A DNA stretch of 64,000 nt from Sinorhizobium sp. A49 (GTDB lineage Bacteria; Pseudomonadota; Alphaproteobacteria; Rhizobiales; Rhizobiaceae), in NCBI RefSeq assembly GCF_002002725.1, contig NZ_MUNW01000035.1, positions 84,807-148,806 of the forward strand, read 5' to 3'. Below the pieces are notes generated by a model. The model was given only the letters and a program-made list of their open reading frames with translations, ran no database searches and was not told the DNA's origin. A program made the position numbers and the translations under genes. Below, in pieces: positions 36,802-47,415 of the stretch (position 1 is its first letter; each line of letters opens with the position of its first letter).

Positions 36802-38193
36802 TTACTTGGCGATCTGCCGGATGTGCTGGTAGAGCGCGCGAATAGCCTGGGCCTCGCCGCCAACCGGCGAATGCGGCCGCTCGGACTGCGCCCATCCGAA
36901 GATATCGAAATGCACCCAGCTCTTGGTATTGGTGACGAAGCGCTTGAGGAACAGCGCGGCGGTGATCGATCCCGCCATGCCACCCGAAGGCGCATTCGTC
37001 AGATCGGCAATGCGCGCGGAGACATCCTTGTCGTAGCCCATGTGCAAGGGCATGCGCCACATCGGATCGTCGACGCTGAGGCTCGCCTCGGACAGATCGT
37101 GCGCCAGCTCCGCGTCGTCGGTGAAGAACGGCGGCAGGTCGGGACCGAGCGCGACGCGGGCGGCACCGGTCAGCGTTGCCATGTCGACGAGAAGATCGTT
37201 CTTTTCCTCGTCGGCATAGGCGAGCGCATCGGCAAGAATGAGCCGGCCTTCGGCATCGGTGTTGTCGATCTGCACCGTCAGACCCTTGCGGCTGCGATAG
37301 ATGTCGCCAGGCCGGAAGGCATTGGCAGAAATCGAGTTTTCAACGACGGGGATGATGACGCGCAGGTCGACCTTGAGCTTTGCATCCATGATCATCAGCG
37401 CGAGGCCCATGACATTGGCGGCACCACCCATGTCCTTCTTCATCAGAAGCATCGAGGAAGCGGGCTTGATGTCGAGGCCACCGGTGTCGAAGCAGACACC
37501 CTTGCCGACCAGCGTCACCTTCTTGTGGCCCTTCTTGCCCCAGCGCAGCTCGAGAAGACGTGGCGCTTCGGCGCTCGCCCGGCCGACGGTGTGCACGAGC
37601 GGGAAATTCTGCGTCAGAAGAGCCTCGCCCGATATCACCGAGACATCAGCCTTGTAGTGCGCCGCAAGCGCGCGGAATGCCGCTTCCAAGGCCTCTGCGC
37701 CCATGTCGTTGGTTGGGGTGTTGATGAGGTCGCGGGCAAGAAAGACGCCGGCGAGCTGGCGCTTGATGTCGGTCGCATCTGCATCGCCCGGGATCAGCAA
37801 GGTCGGCGGCTCGCCCTTGGCCGACTTGTAGCGCTCGAAGCGATAGGAACCGAGGCCATAACCGAGCGCCAGCCGGTTCGCCGTCAGCGGCGCCGTTTCG
37901 ATGTGCCACTTGCCGGCGGGCAGAGTGCGCGCCAGCTTGCCGGTCAGGAACGGTGCCTCGGACGGGTTGCTGCCCAGACCGAAGAGCGCGCCGCCGAGAT
38001 GGCCATCGGAAGACGGGATCAGCAGCACGGCCCCCGATTCGGCCCTGAAGCCGGCCTTGCGGGCCCAATCAAGCGCGATCGGATCGATGGCTCCCGTTTC
38101 GATATGCGCCGGCGTGACCGCAAAGATCGGCAACGTCTTGCCTGCGCTGGTGTTGAACGGCGACGGCCGTTCGATGAACTGATAGGGGGCCAT
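36802..38193 (-). CDS. leucyl aminopeptidase family protein (M17)
   Basis: A 463-residue cytoplasmic metallo-aminopeptidase. The metal and catalytic motifs of M17 are present: LVGKGVCFDTGGLDIKP with Lys and Asp, KKDMGGAANVMG, and NTDAEGRLILADAL. Divergent from tadD and upstream of MarR and NlpC/P60, which lie on the same strand after a 177-bp gap carrying repeat copy D. Confidence 0.94.
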   Translation of the reverse strand: MAPYQFIERPSPFNTSAGKTLPIFAVTPAHIETGAIDPIALDWARKAGFRAESGAVLLIPSSDGHLGGALFGLGSNPSEAPFLTGKLARTLPAGKWHIETAPLTANRLALGYGLGSYRFERYKSAKGEPPTLLIPGDADATDIKRQLAGVFLARDLINTPTNDMGAEALEAAFRALAAHYKADVSVISGEALLTQNFPLVHTVGRASAEAPRLLELRWGKKGHKKVTLVGKGVCFDTGGLDIKPASSMLLMKKDMGGAANVMGLALMIMDAKLKVDLRVIIPVVENSISANAFRPGDIYRSRKGLTVQIDNTDAEGRLILADALAYADEEKNDLLVDMATLTGAARVALGPDLPPFFTDDAELAHDLSEASLSVDDPMWRMPLHMGYDKDVSARIADLTNAPSGGMAGSITAALFLKRFVTNTKSWVHFDIFGWAQSERPHSPVGGEAQAIRALYQHIRQIAK

Positions 38194-38327
38194 GGAAGTC
38201 CTCGGCTGACAGAGATGGATTCGCGCAATTAACGCTCTGTTAGGGTTAACAGATTATTGCTGGAGTGAAAGTTGCGCCGATGTTGTTTGGAGTTCTGGTG
38301 CGCGAATGCATGCTGGGGACACCGCCG

Positions 38328-39152
38328 ATGGCCAAACACAACACGATCTCATCCCGAAATGTCACCCGTCTCATACAAGGCGCCGCGATCGCGATCGTCG
38401 CCCTGTCTGTCGCCGGTTGCGCCAACCAGCCGAAGAAGGAACTGACGACCGGTTCCATCTCGCGCACGTCGAAGCCCGTCCAGACAATGACCGCATCGGA
38501 GCTGTCGCAGGCGGCCGAAAGCATCGGCCAGGCCTATGAGAAGAACCCCAGGGATCGCGAGGCGGGGCTGAATTACGCCAACCTCCTGCGTATGACAGGA
38601 CGTAACGAACAGGCACTCGCCGTCATGCAGCAGGTCGCGATCAACCATCCGCAGGACCGCGAAGTTCTCGGCGCCTACGGCAAGGCGCAGGCAGCCGCAG
38701 GCCAGCTGGAACAGGCATTGAACACGATCAGCCGCGCCCAGACACCGGACCGGCCGGACTGGAAGCTGAAATCGGCAGAAGGCGCAATCCTCGACCAGCT
38801 CGGCCGATCTCAGGAGGCACGCCTGCGCTACCGCGAGGCGCTGGAACTCAAGCCGAACGAGCCGTCCGTGCTTTCCAACCTCGGCATGTCCTATCTTCTG
38901 ACCAAGGACCTGCGCACGGCCGAAACCTATTTGAAATCGGCAACGGGCCAACCGGGCGCCGACAGCAGCGTACGGCAGAACCTGGCGCTCGCCGTGGGCC
39001 TGCAGGGTCGCTTCCAAGAGGCCGAAACGATCGCCCGCCAGGAATTGTCCGGCGAGCAGGCCGAGGCAAATGTGACGTATCTGCGCTCGATGCTGTCACA
39101 GCAGGGCGCATGGAAGCAGCTTGCCAAGGCGGACGACGCGAACGCCAACTAA
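38328..39152 (+). CDS. tadD: Tad pilus assembly lipoprotein TadD (TPR)
   Basis: A 274-residue tetratricopeptide protein; TadD homologues are outer membrane lipoproteins acting as pilotin-like factors for the CpaC secretin. From the ATG at 38328 the lipobox SVAGC places the lipidated Cys at residue 31. TPR units cover most of residues 60-250. Longer starts at 38265 or 38310 are open. It faces the tadC end of the main pilus operon. Confidence 0.88.
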   Translation: MAKHNTISSRNVTRLIQGAAIAIVALSVAGCANQPKKELTTGSISRTSKPVQTMTASELSQAAESIGQAYEKNPRDREAGLNYANLLRMTGRNEQALAVMQQVAINHPQDREVLGAYGKAQAAAGQLEQALNTISRAQTPDRPDWKLKSAEGAILDQLGRSQEARLRYREALELKPNEPSVLSNLGMSYLLTKDLRTAETYLKSATGQPGADSSVRQNLALAVGLQGRFQEAETIARQELSGEQAEANVTYLRSMLSQQGAWKQLAKADDANAN

Positions 39153-39243
39153 ACGGCGTTACGGTCGCGGCGCACGCCGACGACATAACGGTGGTGGGCG
39201 CGATCACGCCGACGTCAGATATCCTTGTTTGCAGATACACGAG

Positions 39244-39284
39244 ATGCCCCGTGAGCGCGGAACACCACGCACTCGGGGCATTTT
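39244..39284 (+). terminator. terminator after tadD
   Basis: ATGCCCCG (39244-39251) pairs with CGGGGCAT (39274-39281) and is followed by TTT; the loop is long (22 nt). It lies about 90 bp past the tadD stop codon. Confidence 0.6.
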
Positions 39285-39359
39285 AGCAATGTGAGCCTGC
39301 TGCATAATCTGTCGCTGAAATTGATTCCGACTTCGTTACGAACACATGCCGGATCGGGA

Positions 39360-40346
39360 TCAGAAGCGATCGGCGACCTGGATGCCGGCCGGACCGAGGA
39401 TGACGGCGACGAGAACCGGCAGGAAGAACAGGATCATCGGCACGGTGAGCTTCGGCGGCAAGGCGGCCGCCTTCTTTTCCGCCGCGTTCATGCGCTGGTC
39501 GCGGCTTTCCTGCGCCAACACGCGCAGCGCCTGCGCGATCGGCGTTCCATAGCGATCCGCCTGGATCAGCGCCTGTACCACCGACTTGACGTCATCAAGG
39601 CCTGTGCGTTGCCCAAGGTTTTCAAGCGCTATACGACGCTCGGGCAGAAACGATAGCTCAGCCGTCGTCAGCACCAGTTCCTCCGCCAGGGCCGGCGACT
39701 GGGAGGCGATTTCGTCGGCGACGCGCCGCATGCCGAGCTCCATCGACACGCCGGATTCTACGCAGATCAAGAGGAGATCGAGCGCATCCGGCCAGGCGCG
39801 GCGGATGGAATGCTGTCGCTTGGAGATGGCGTTGGCGACAAAGATGTTCGGCGCATAGAAGCCGACATAGGCAAATCCGATGGCGAATGCAAACCGCATC
39901 ATGAAAGGCTTCTCGGCGAAATTGCCGAGCACGAAAATGTAAACGATCGCGATGACCAGAAACAGGAACGGAAGGCAGAACCGCGCGAAAAGGAACGTGT
40001 TGAGCGCATTCTGCGAGCGATAGCCGGCAGTCTTGAGACGGTTGACGGTATTGTCGTCGACCAGGGCCTTGCGCAGATTCAGCCGCTCGACGACCTGGCG
40101 AACGGACGTGTTGTTCTGCCCGCGCAAACTGGCCTTGCCGTTCGAGACCTCCGTGGCGAGGCGGGCGCGTTCCCGCGCGCGTATCTGCTCACGCTCGGTG
40201 GCCACTGATTTCATCCGCTTGCCGAGATCTCCGCGCTCGAAGAATGGCACCACCAGCGAATAGAAAGTCGCCAGTACTGCAAACGAAACCAGAACGGCAA
40301 GGATGATGTTGGGATCCGTGAACGTCTTGACCAATCCTTCGCCCAT
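39360..40346 (-). CDS. tadC: Tad pilus inner membrane platform protein TadC
   Basis: A 328-residue protein of the type II secretion F (GspF) family, one of two platform proteins that couple the TadA motor to pilus assembly. One N-terminal helix, a coiled hydrophilic stretch (about 35-110), a helix pair near 120-165, the T2SF domain (CVESGVSMELGMRRVADE) and a C-terminal helix. It starts 9 bp after the tadB stop. Confidence 0.93.
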   Translation of the reverse strand: MGEGLVKTFTDPNIILAVLVSFAVLATFYSLVVPFFERGDLGKRMKSVATEREQIRARERARLATEVSNGKASLRGQNNTSVRQVVERLNLRKALVDDNTVNRLKTAGYRSQNALNTFLFARFCLPFLFLVIAIVYIFVLGNFAEKPFMMRFAFAIGFAYVGFYAPNIFVANAISKRQHSIRRAWPDALDLLLICVESGVSMELGMRRVADEIASQSPALAEELVLTTAELSFLPERRIALENLGQRTGLDDVKSVVQALIQADRYGTPIAQALRVLAQESRDQRMNAAEKKAAALPPKLTVPMILFFLPVLVAVILGPAGIQVADRF

Positions 40347-40355
40347 AATTTTTCC

Positions 40356-41366
40356 TCAGATGTCGAAGTTGATCATATTGCGCATCATCAGGATGCCGAT
40401 GCTCATCCAGACGAGACCGGCACCGATGATCAGGTGCCCGCGCTGATCGGTGAACAGGATCATCATGTAGTCAGGCGAGGTCAGATAGACGAGGGTCGAC
40501 ACGATGAACGGCAAGGCACCGATGATCCAGGCCGAAGCCTTGGCTTCCATCGACAGGGCATTGACCTTGGCCTTCATCTTTTTGCGCTCTCGCAGGACCT
40601 TCGACAGGTTGCCAAGCGCTTCCGACAGGTTACCGCCAGCCTGAGCCTGAATGCCGATCACGATCGCAAAGAAATTGACCTCCGACAACGGCATGTGATT
40701 GATCATGCGCGCGCAGGCTTCGGTGACACTCAGCCCGACCTGCTGCGATTCCACGACCCTGCGGAATTCGCTCTTGACCGGTTCCTGTCCGTCATTGGCG
40801 ATGAGGCGCAGCGCGTCGTTCAAAGGCAGGCCGGACTTGATCGACCGAACCATGATGTCGAGCGCGTTCGGGAACTCTTCAAGGAACTTCTTGCAACGGC
40901 GCTTGATCAGGAAATTGACCAGCCAACGCGGCAGACCTGCGGCGACAATGACGCCGATGCCCGCGGCTATGGCCAGACCGGCACCCAGGAGCAACGCGAC
41001 CAAGGCTGCAAAAAGACCGAACAGTGCGCTGAAAACATAAAACTTGGCCAGCGAGATCGTCAGATTCGCCTGCGCCAGCCGCGCCTTCATCGAGGGCGCG
41101 GCTTTCGCCGATTTTTCCTGCTGCTTCTTCTCGAGCTCCTTCAGCGAATCCTGGACCGACTTGCGCCGCTTCGACATCTCGTTGACGCGATCGCGGGCGG
41201 CCTTGACCTTGACCCGATCGGTTTCGGCCGCGCTCACTCTGCGCACGCGACCTTCCGTCTTCTTCTCGCTCTCGATGCGCGAATACATCACGCCATAGGC
41301 CAGCGCCGACGCCGATATCGCGACCAGTGCAGCTAGGGCGAGGACGGGAAGGCCTATGCCGAACAT
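40356..41366 (-). CDS. tadB: Tad pilus inner membrane platform protein TadB
   Basis: The companion platform protein, 336 residues from the ATG at 41366. An N-terminal helix (GLPVLALAALVAISASALAYG), a basic coiled-coil-like stretch (about 30-90), a helix pair, the T2SF domain (SIKSGLPLNDALRLIA) and two C-terminal helices. The open frame extends into tadA upstream; that extension is not real. Eight bases separate it from tadA. Confidence 0.94.
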   Translation of the reverse strand: MFGIGLPVLALAALVAISASALAYGVMYSRIESEKKTEGRVRRVSAAETDRVKVKAARDRVNEMSKRRKSVQDSLKELEKKQQEKSAKAAPSMKARLAQANLTISLAKFYVFSALFGLFAALVALLLGAGLAIAAGIGVIVAAGLPRWLVNFLIKRRCKKFLEEFPNALDIMVRSIKSGLPLNDALRLIANDGQEPVKSEFRRVVESQQVGLSVTEACARMINHMPLSEVNFFAIVIGIQAQAGGNLSEALGNLSKVLRERKKMKAKVNALSMEAKASAWIIGALPFIVSTLVYLTSPDYMMILFTDQRGHLIIGAGLVWMSIGILMMRNMINFDI

Positions 41367-41374
41367 CGCGGATC

Positions 41375-42841
41375 CTAGCCCTTGTCCATGGCGTCGAGCG
41401 TCGCCGCCAGGCGCTTGTCTTCGTTGAAGTAGCGGGCGCGATCCCAAAAATGCGGACGCCCGATGCCGGTCGAGACGTGGCGGCCAATAATGCGGCCGTT
41501 GGCATCTTCGCCTTCGATTTCGTAACGCATCAGGTCCTGCGTGATGATGACGTCGCCTTCCATGCCGACCACTTCCGTGATGTGGGTGATACGGCGCGAG
41601 CCATCGCGCAGGCGTGCCGCCTGGATGATGACGTCGATGGACCCGGATATGATCTCGCGGACCGTCTTTGCCGGCAGCGTGAAGCCACCCATCGCGATCA
41701 TCGATTCCATGCGGGCGAGGCATTCGCGCGGCGTGTTGGCGTGGATCGTTCCCATCGAGCCGTCATGGCCGGTGTTCATCGCCTGCAGAAGGTCGAACAC
41801 CTCGGGTCCGCGCACTTCGCCGACGATGATGCGTTCGGGCCGCATGCGCAGGCAGTTCTTGATGAGATCGCGCATGGTGATCTCACCCTCGCCTTCGATA
41901 TTCGGCGGCCGGGTTTCGAGACGAACCACGTGCGGCTGCTGCAATTGCAGTTCGGCCGTGTCTTCGCAGGTGATGACCCGTTCGTCGAGATCGATGAAGC
42001 CGGTCAAGCAGTTCAGGAGCGTCGTCTTGCCCGAACCGGTACCACCCGAAATGACGATGTTGCAACGGACGCGGCCGATGATCTGAAGAAGGACGGCACC
42101 TTCCGGCGTGATCGCGCCGAATTTCACCAGTTGATCGAGCTTCAGCTTGTCCTTCTTGAATTTGCGGATTGTCAGCGCGGTGCCGTCGATGGCGAGCGGC
42201 GGCGCAATGACGTTGACACGCGAGCCATCGGGCAGACGCGCGTCGCAGATCGGGCTCGATTCGTCGACGCGCCGCCCCACCTGCCCGACGATCCGCTGGC
42301 AGATCGAGAGTAGCTGGGCGTTGTCGCGGAAGCGCACTTCAGACTCGATGGTCTTGCCGGCGACTTCGATGAAGGTCTGGCCGGCACCGTTGACCATGAT
42401 ATCGGCAATGTCGTCGCGCGCGAGCAGCGGTTCCAACGGTCCATAGCCAAGGACGTCGTTACAGATATCGTCGAGCAGCTCTTCCTGCTCGGAGATCGAC
42501 ATCGCGAAATTCTTGATCGTGATGATGTCGTTGACAATATCGCGAATTTCTTCGCGCGCGCTTTCCGTATCGAGCTTGGCCAGCTGCGACAGGTCGATCG
42601 TGTCGATCAGTGCCGAGAAGACCTGCGATTTGGTATCGTAGTAGTCCTCGGTGCGCGCGGGCCGCTTTCTTTGTGTCGGAGCTGGAGATTGCGGACGGGA
42701 AGCGGATGATTGCGAGTCAGCAAGCACCGGTACCGCGGCGCGCTCGATCACCGCCGCTTGCGTGACCGTGACGATCGGCGGCATCGCGGCACCTGTGGTG
42801 CCGCCCTTGCCGGAGCCTTCGTTTCCGCGTTTGCCGAACAT
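41375..42841 (-). CDS. cpaF: Tad pilus assembly/secretion ATPase TadA (CpaF)
   Basis: A 488-residue VirB11/GspE-type hexameric ATPase powering Flp pilus extension and retraction. Walker [13 protein letters not shown], Asp box [10 protein letters not shown], Walker B region [12 protein letters not shown] and His box GSMGTIHAN are seen. The N-terminal 60 residues are low-complexity Pro/Ser/Gln-rich. 29 bp after cpaE. Confidence 0.96.
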   Translation of the reverse strand: MFGKRGNEGSGKGGTTGAAMPPIVTVTQAAVIERAAVPVLADSQSSASRPQSPAPTQRKRPARTEDYYDTKSQVFSALIDTIDLSQLAKLDTESAREEIRDIVNDIITIKNFAMSISEQEELLDDICNDVLGYGPLEPLLARDDIADIMVNGAGQTFIEVAGKTIESEVRFRDNAQLLSICQRIVGQVGRRVDESSPICDARLPDGSRVNVIAPPLAIDGTALTIRKFKKDKLKLDQLVKFGAITPEGAVLLQIIGRVRCNIVISGGTGSGKTTLLNCLTGFIDLDERVITCEDTAELQLQQPHVVRLETRPPNIEGEGEITMRDLIKNCLRMRPERIIVGEVRGPEVFDLLQAMNTGHDGSMGTIHANTPRECLARMESMIAMGGFTLPAKTVREIISGSIDVIIQAARLRDGSRRITHITEVVGMEGDVIITQDLMRYEIEGEDANGRIIGRHVSTGIGRPHFWDRARYFNEDKRLAATLDAMDKG

Positions 42842-42870
42842 GTTCCTGATCCGTCCGTTCTCTGCGCCGT

Positions 42871-44160
42871 CTATTTTCTACCGAGCGCCGCAAGCATCTT
42901 GCCGAGACCGCCACGCCGCGCCTTCTTCATAGACGCGCGGCCGGTCAGCAGATGCGCGAGCTGGGAGAAGGTTTCGGCTGCTGCCGACTTCTTGTCGATT
43001 TCCGCAATCATGCGGCCGCTGTTCGATGCATTGCCAAACAGGACGGCATCGAACGGAATGATGGCTGCCGCTTCGATTTCCAGCGACTCACAGAATTCGT
43101 TGACCGCGATCTCCGGACGCTTCGGCATGCCCACCTGGTTCAAGACGAGGTGGGGTTGCTTGTCGTTCGGCCGAAGCTTCTTCAAGGCATCGAGCAGGTT
43201 CTTCGTGTTGCGAAGGCTTGCGAGATCCGGCACCGCGGTAATGACGATTTCATCGGCTTCGCCCAGCACCGAGCGCGTCCAATCCGTCCACATATGCGGG
43301 ATGTCGAGCACCGAAACCGGCGCGCTGCGCTGCAAGATCTCAAGGATCGGATGAAAGGCGCCACCCTCGAAGTCATAGGCACGATCCAGCATCGATGGCG
43401 CCGCAAGCAGCGAAAGATGGTCGGAGCATTTGGTCAGAAGCCGATCGAGAAAGACTTCGTCGAGCCGCTCGGGCGCGAAAACCGCCTCCGATATGCCCTG
43501 CGGCGGGTCCTGGTCGAAATCGATGTTGGCCGTGCCGTAGGGCAGGTCGAGATCGGCAAGGATGGTCTCCGTCGAAAAGAGATTCGAAATGCCCCAGGCG
43601 CAATTGTGCGCGATGGCAGACGAACCGCTGCCGCCCTTGGCGCCGATAAACGCCAGGCTGCGCCCCAATGGCTCGGCGTCGGGATCGACGAAAATCGATG
43701 CGACCGCGGACAGAACGTCCGGCATTGCCACGGGCGCGACCATGTATTCCGAAATACCGTTGCGGATGAGCTCGCGATAAAGTCCGATATCGTTGTATTT
43801 GCCGACGAGGATCACCTTGGTGCTCGGATCGCAGACCGCAGCCAGCGGCGCAAGCTCGCTCAGCAGGAACCGGGGATCGGCGGATGTTTCCAGAATGATC
43901 AGGTTCGGCGTCGACACGCTCGCAAACATGTTGGCCGCGGCATCGATGCCGCCGTTGTTGATGCGCAAGCTGACCTTCGCCATGCGGCGATCCTGGCCGC
44001 AACGCTCCATCAGTCGCTGCACCGCTTCGGTTTCGCAAAATGCGTGGATCGAGATGCGCGGCAGCGGGCGGACCTGCTCAAGGTCACCCGGCTGCACCGT
44101 ATCGAAGGCGAGGTCGCCGGCCGCGGCGCCCGTTTCGATCCTGTACTCAATGGTGCTCAT
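42871..44160 (-). CDS. cpaE: Tad pilus localisation protein CpaE (MinD/ParA-like)
   Basis: A 429-residue protein with a receiver-like N-terminal domain (about 30-145) and a ParA/MinD-like ATPase domain; in Caulobacter CpaE places the secretin at the pole. The deviant Walker A reads GAKGGSGSSAIAHN, with Ser in place of the usual Lys-Thr pair, common in CpaE. 18 bp after cpaD. Confidence 0.93.
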   Translation of the reverse strand: MSTIEYRIETGAAAGDLAFDTVQPGDLEQVRPLPRISIHAFCETEAVQRLMERCGQDRRMAKVSLRINNGGIDAAANMFASVSTPNLIILETSADPRFLLSELAPLAAVCDPSTKVILVGKYNDIGLYRELIRNGISEYMVAPVAMPDVLSAVASIFVDPDAEPLGRSLAFIGAKGGSGSSAIAHNCAWGISNLFSTETILADLDLPYGTANIDFDQDPPQGISEAVFAPERLDEVFLDRLLTKCSDHLSLLAAPSMLDRAYDFEGGAFHPILEILQRSAPVSVLDIPHMWTDWTRSVLGEADEIVITAVPDLASLRNTKNLLDALKKLRPNDKQPHLVLNQVGMPKRPEIAVNEFCESLEIEAAAIIPFDAVLFGNASNSGRMIAEIDKKSAAAETFSQLAHLLTGRASMKKARRGGLGKMLAALGRK

Positions 44161-44178
44161 CTGCTGATCCCAACGATA

Positions 44179-44874
44179 TCAATTGAAGACGATGACGGGT
44201 CCGTCACTCTTTTCGGTTCCGCGCCAGTCCTTGATGACCTGGCCGCGCTGCTCCGCATCGATCGGCGACATCTGGCGCGGGCCGAGCAGATCGGTCGGAT
44301 TGGAAATCTGGGCCGCCAGGTTGGATTGCGATGCGCAACCGAAGTTATAGTAGTTGCGGTTTTGGATCGTATTGAGCGCAACGTCCTCGGGCCACTCACC
44401 ACAGGGGGCCGTCTGGGCGGTGATCGCCACATACCTTATGCGAACAGGCGCAGCGTCACCCGACGGGCCGGCCTCGTAGCCCGCCTCGATCAGCCGCTTG
44501 GCGGGGACACCCGCGGCAACGAGAACGCTGCGGATCTCCTTGCGCATCGCCTGTGCTGCCTGGCTGTTTGCCGAGCCGCGCGGCAGCATGATCTGGACAA
44601 CACCGGTCGACGAATTGCGATAGTCGGCCGCAAAGCCGCTGATGACGTCGCGCGTGCCCTGCGTCAGCCGGCGATCGCCGGAAGCGATCGGGATATCGAT
44701 CGCACGCTCACCTTCGGCAAGCACGATCGGATGGCGGGTGCGGTAGTCATCCGGGATGGAGCCCGTCGCAAGATTGTCCTTGGTGCCGCAGCCGGCAAGC
44801 AGCCCCGCGGCAACGATGAGGATTGCAACATGCCGCAAATGACGGGCGGGAATTCCGGATCTGTTGAGGGGCAT
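44179..44874 (-). CDS. cpaD: Tad pilus assembly lipoprotein CpaD
   Basis: A 231-residue exported lipoprotein of the CpaD family, which assists the CpaC secretin in the outer membrane. From the ATG at 44874 (AAAGG box) a lipobox LLAGC gives Cys29. An upstream ATG at 44922 would lengthen the N terminus by 16 residues and lies close to the cpaC end; it has no good ribosome binding site. Conserved GFAADY, RVRYV-like and NPTDLLGPR segments are present. Confidence 0.9.
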   Translation of the reverse strand: MPLNRSGIPARHLRHVAILIVAAGLLAGCGTKDNLATGSIPDDYRTRHPIVLAEGERAIDIPIASGDRRLTQGTRDVISGFAADYRNSSTGVVQIMLPRGSANSQAAQAMRKEIRSVLVAAGVPAKRLIEAGYEAGPSGDAAPVRIRYVAITAQTAPCGEWPEDVALNTIQNRNYYNFGCASQSNLAAQISNPTDLLGPRQMSPIDAEQRGQVIKDWRGTEKSDGPVIVFN

Positions 44875-44930
44875 GGCACTCGGCCTTTCAGAATTCTCGT
44901 GGAAGCTGCTTCGCGTTTGCATGACCCAGC

Positions 44931-46481
44931 CTATTTGTAGATGAAGCCAACGTTGCCGTGGTAGCGACCGGCCGGGGCGGATGCCTCCGGGCGCCCGTAA
45001 ATCCGGTTCACCCGACCCAAGAAGAAACTTTCCCAATCATTGGCTGCATTGAAATTGTCGTCGGGCCTGGAGATCGCGCTTCTGGCCACCGACCGCACGA
45101 GATAAGGTGTTGCGATGATGACGAGTTCCGTCTCGTTGCGGACGAAATCCTTGCTGCGGAACAGCGTTCCGAGGATCGGGATCTTCGACGCGCCCGGCAC
45201 GCCGGACATGGCCTGGCGGATATTGTCCTGCACAAGGCCGGCGATGACGATAGAGCCACCCGAGGGGAGTTCGACGCTGGTCGATGCCTCGCGCTTGCGA
45301 ATGCCGAGGAACGTGTTGCCGGGGACGGAATTGGAGCCGTTGCCGGTGACGGCACTGCCTTCGTAAGTCGGCTCCGACACATTGGTCTGGACCTGCAGGC
45401 TGATCCTTCCAGGGCCGAGAACGACCGGCTTGAAGTTCAGGCGAATGCCATATTCGACGTCGTTGACCTCGCGCTTGACGGTGGTCAGATTGGTGGCGGG
45501 GTCCCTTTCGACCTCTTGCATGCCCGACAGCCGAAACTCGCCACCAACGTAGAATTTCGCCTCTTGACCCGAAATCGCGGTCAAGCTCGGCTCGGCGAGC
45601 GTGCGCATCACGCCTGCCTGTTCCATCGCATTGATGTAGCTTGCTATCGTCGTTCCACCAATCGAGCCCTTGATAAGCGCGTTTGCACCGAGGCCTATGG
45701 CGTCTCCAAGGTTGGCGGGGTTGCGGAATCCGATACTGCTGTCGCCATCGGAGACACTGCCGTTGAAGCCGAGTTGCTTGAGGACTTGGCGGCTGACTTC
45801 GGCAACCGTGACTTTCAGCGTGACCTGATCATCGCCTTCGATGGTCAACAGGTTGACGATCTGCGACACTTGGCGGTCTTCGGCAAAGATATCGGCATCA
45901 CCATTGTTGCCCTGCGCCGTGATGTTGCGTGTCGTCGCTTCACCGCCCTGGAGGAAGGCCTTGGCGAGATCGACGGCCCGCGTCGAATCGAGCGGCGTGC
46001 GCACGGTGCCTGTCAGGACGATGTTGTCGGAGATGATTTCGACGTTGATTTCGGCATCGGGAATGAAGCGGCGCAGATTGGATTGCAGGTTGGCGATGTC
46101 ACGCTCGACCTCCACGTCTAGGCTGACGATTTCCTCACCGTTCGGTCCGAAGACGAAGATATTGGTCTGCCCGACGGATTTGCCGAAGAGATAGATACGT
46201 CTTGAGGTGCGCGTAACGGCATCGGCGAGCGATGGGTCGGCGACGAGAATATCGTGGGCGTCGGAAGGCAGATCGACGACTACAGCCTTGTTCAGCCCCA
46301 GGCTGACCTTCTTCTTTACCCCCGGCCCGCTTTCGACGATCCTGACGACCGAGGATGCAGCCGCATAGGCGGACGGCAGCGTAATGCCCGAAAATGCCAG
46401 GCAAAATGACAGACCCGCCGCAACAGACGCCCGAAATTTATTTCCGATCCGCTTCACCTTGTGCTCCACTCGATCGCTCAT
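44931..46481 (-). CDS. cpaC: Tad pilus outer membrane secretin CpaC
   Basis: A 516-residue secretin (T2SS GspD/RcpA family) forming the outer membrane channel. Signal peptide (about 1-42), a pilus N-domain (about 60-130, KAVVVDLPSDAHDILVADPSLAD), a BON-like domain (VEIISDNIVLTGTVRT) and the secretin domain (LAEPSLTAISGQEAKFYVGGE; VELPSGGSIVIAGL). Its start overlaps the cpaB stop by 4 bp. Confidence 0.96.
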   Translation of the reverse strand: MSDRVEHKVKRIGNKFRASVAAGLSFCLAFSGITLPSAYAAASSVVRIVESGPGVKKKVSLGLNKAVVVDLPSDAHDILVADPSLADAVTRTSRRIYLFGKSVGQTNIFVFGPNGEEIVSLDVEVERDIANLQSNLRRFIPDAEINVEIISDNIVLTGTVRTPLDSTRAVDLAKAFLQGGEATTRNITAQGNNGDADIFAEDRQVSQIVNLLTIEGDDQVTLKVTVAEVSRQVLKQLGFNGSVSDGDSSIGFRNPANLGDAIGLGANALIKGSIGGTTIASYINAMEQAGVMRTLAEPSLTAISGQEAKFYVGGEFRLSGMQEVERDPATNLTTVKREVNDVEYGIRLNFKPVVLGPGRISLQVQTNVSEPTYEGSAVTGNGSNSVPGNTFLGIRKREASTSVELPSGGSIVIAGLVQDNIRQAMSGVPGASKIPILGTLFRSKDFVRNETELVIIATPYLVRSVARSAISRPDDNFNAANDWESFFLGRVNRIYGRPEASAPAGRYHGNVGFIYK

Positions 46482-47287
46482 TGTTGCTGGCCCTGGCTTG
46501 AACCGTCGCCCTTGACGATGGAGCCCGACTTGATGACCTGAATGCTGGGCTGGCCATCACCGCTCAAAAGATAATCCGCGGCGTTCGTATCGGGCTCCTG
46601 CGCATCCGCGACGCTGCGAAGGGCGAGCGAGATGCGCTCAGCCATCTGTTGGGCGACGGTCATGACCTTTGATTGGTCAGGGGTCAGCTCCAGGGTCGCT
46701 GTGGTGCCGACCACGGATTTGGAGCCATCATCCTTCTCCTCGACCTGCTGGTCGATCGCCAGAACGCGGACATTGCTGAGCACCGTTTCCGTCAGGAAAA
46801 CATCGTTGTCTGATTTGCGGACCATGATGACGTCGACGCGGTCGTTCGGCAGGATGAAACCGCCGGCGCCTGTCGCCACGGTAATTTCCGTCGCAACCGC
46901 GCGCTTGCCAGCAGGCAAGAGCGACGACATGATTCGACTGGAGGAGTCGGCAACCTTCTCGCTGCGCACCGGCTCACCATTAAAAATCGGCAACCGAACG
47001 ACCGCACCGGTCAGGTCTTCGATGGCCGAAGGCCGGTTTTCTTCGGTGATGAGGCCATCGACGATGCCGTCCTTGGGCCAGGCCATCCAGTGGACGGCGT
47101 CTCCACCCAGCCGCGATCCGACAGGCAAGCTCTTGCTGGCAACGAGGACATTGACGGTCGGAGCCCGTTCAATGACGGGCTCGGCCGTGAGCTGGGCAGG
47201 GCCGCGGGTCAGCTTCATCGCCAACAACCCGGCCATCGCCGCCGACGCGACGGCCACCGTCAGTATGATGATGCGAACCGGTTTCAT
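46478..47287 (-). CDS. cpaB: Tad pilus assembly protein CpaB (RcpC)
   Basis: A 269-residue exported protein with an N-terminal membrane anchor/signal (8-24), a SAF domain (VLVASKSLPVGSRLGGDAVHW) and the RcpC/CpaB domain, thought to sit in the periplasm near the secretin. ATGA overlap with cpaC. The 128 bp before it carry a TATAAT sequence on its strand (47349-47344) and two GTTAAC sites, so it may have its own promoter. Confidence 0.92.
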   Translation of the reverse strand: MKPVRIIILTVAVASAAMAGLLAMKLTRGPAQLTAEPVIERAPTVNVLVASKSLPVGSRLGGDAVHWMAWPKDGIVDGLITEENRPSAIEDLTGAVVRLPIFNGEPVRSEKVADSSSRIMSSLLPAGKRAVATEITVATGAGGFILPNDRVDVIMVRKSDNDVFLTETVLSNVRVLAIDQQVEEKDDGSKSVVGTTATLELTPDQSKVMTVAQQMAERISLALRSVADAQEPDTNAADYLLSGDGQPSIQVIKSGSIVKGDGSSQGQQQ

Positions 47288-47415
47288 GATCGTTTCTGTG
47301 CCCCGCAGATATGCCGGGATCAGATTGATCAGGAATTGGTGTAATTATAGTTAACGCTGCATCTACAGGTATGGTTAACATATCGCTACCATTCAACTTT
47401 CCGTGCCGATCACCT

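Noticed and set aside
42952..44940. 662-codon open frame opposite cpaE and cpaD
   Set aside because: It spans two real minus-strand genes and their spacer and has no domain; a typical high-GC antisense frame.
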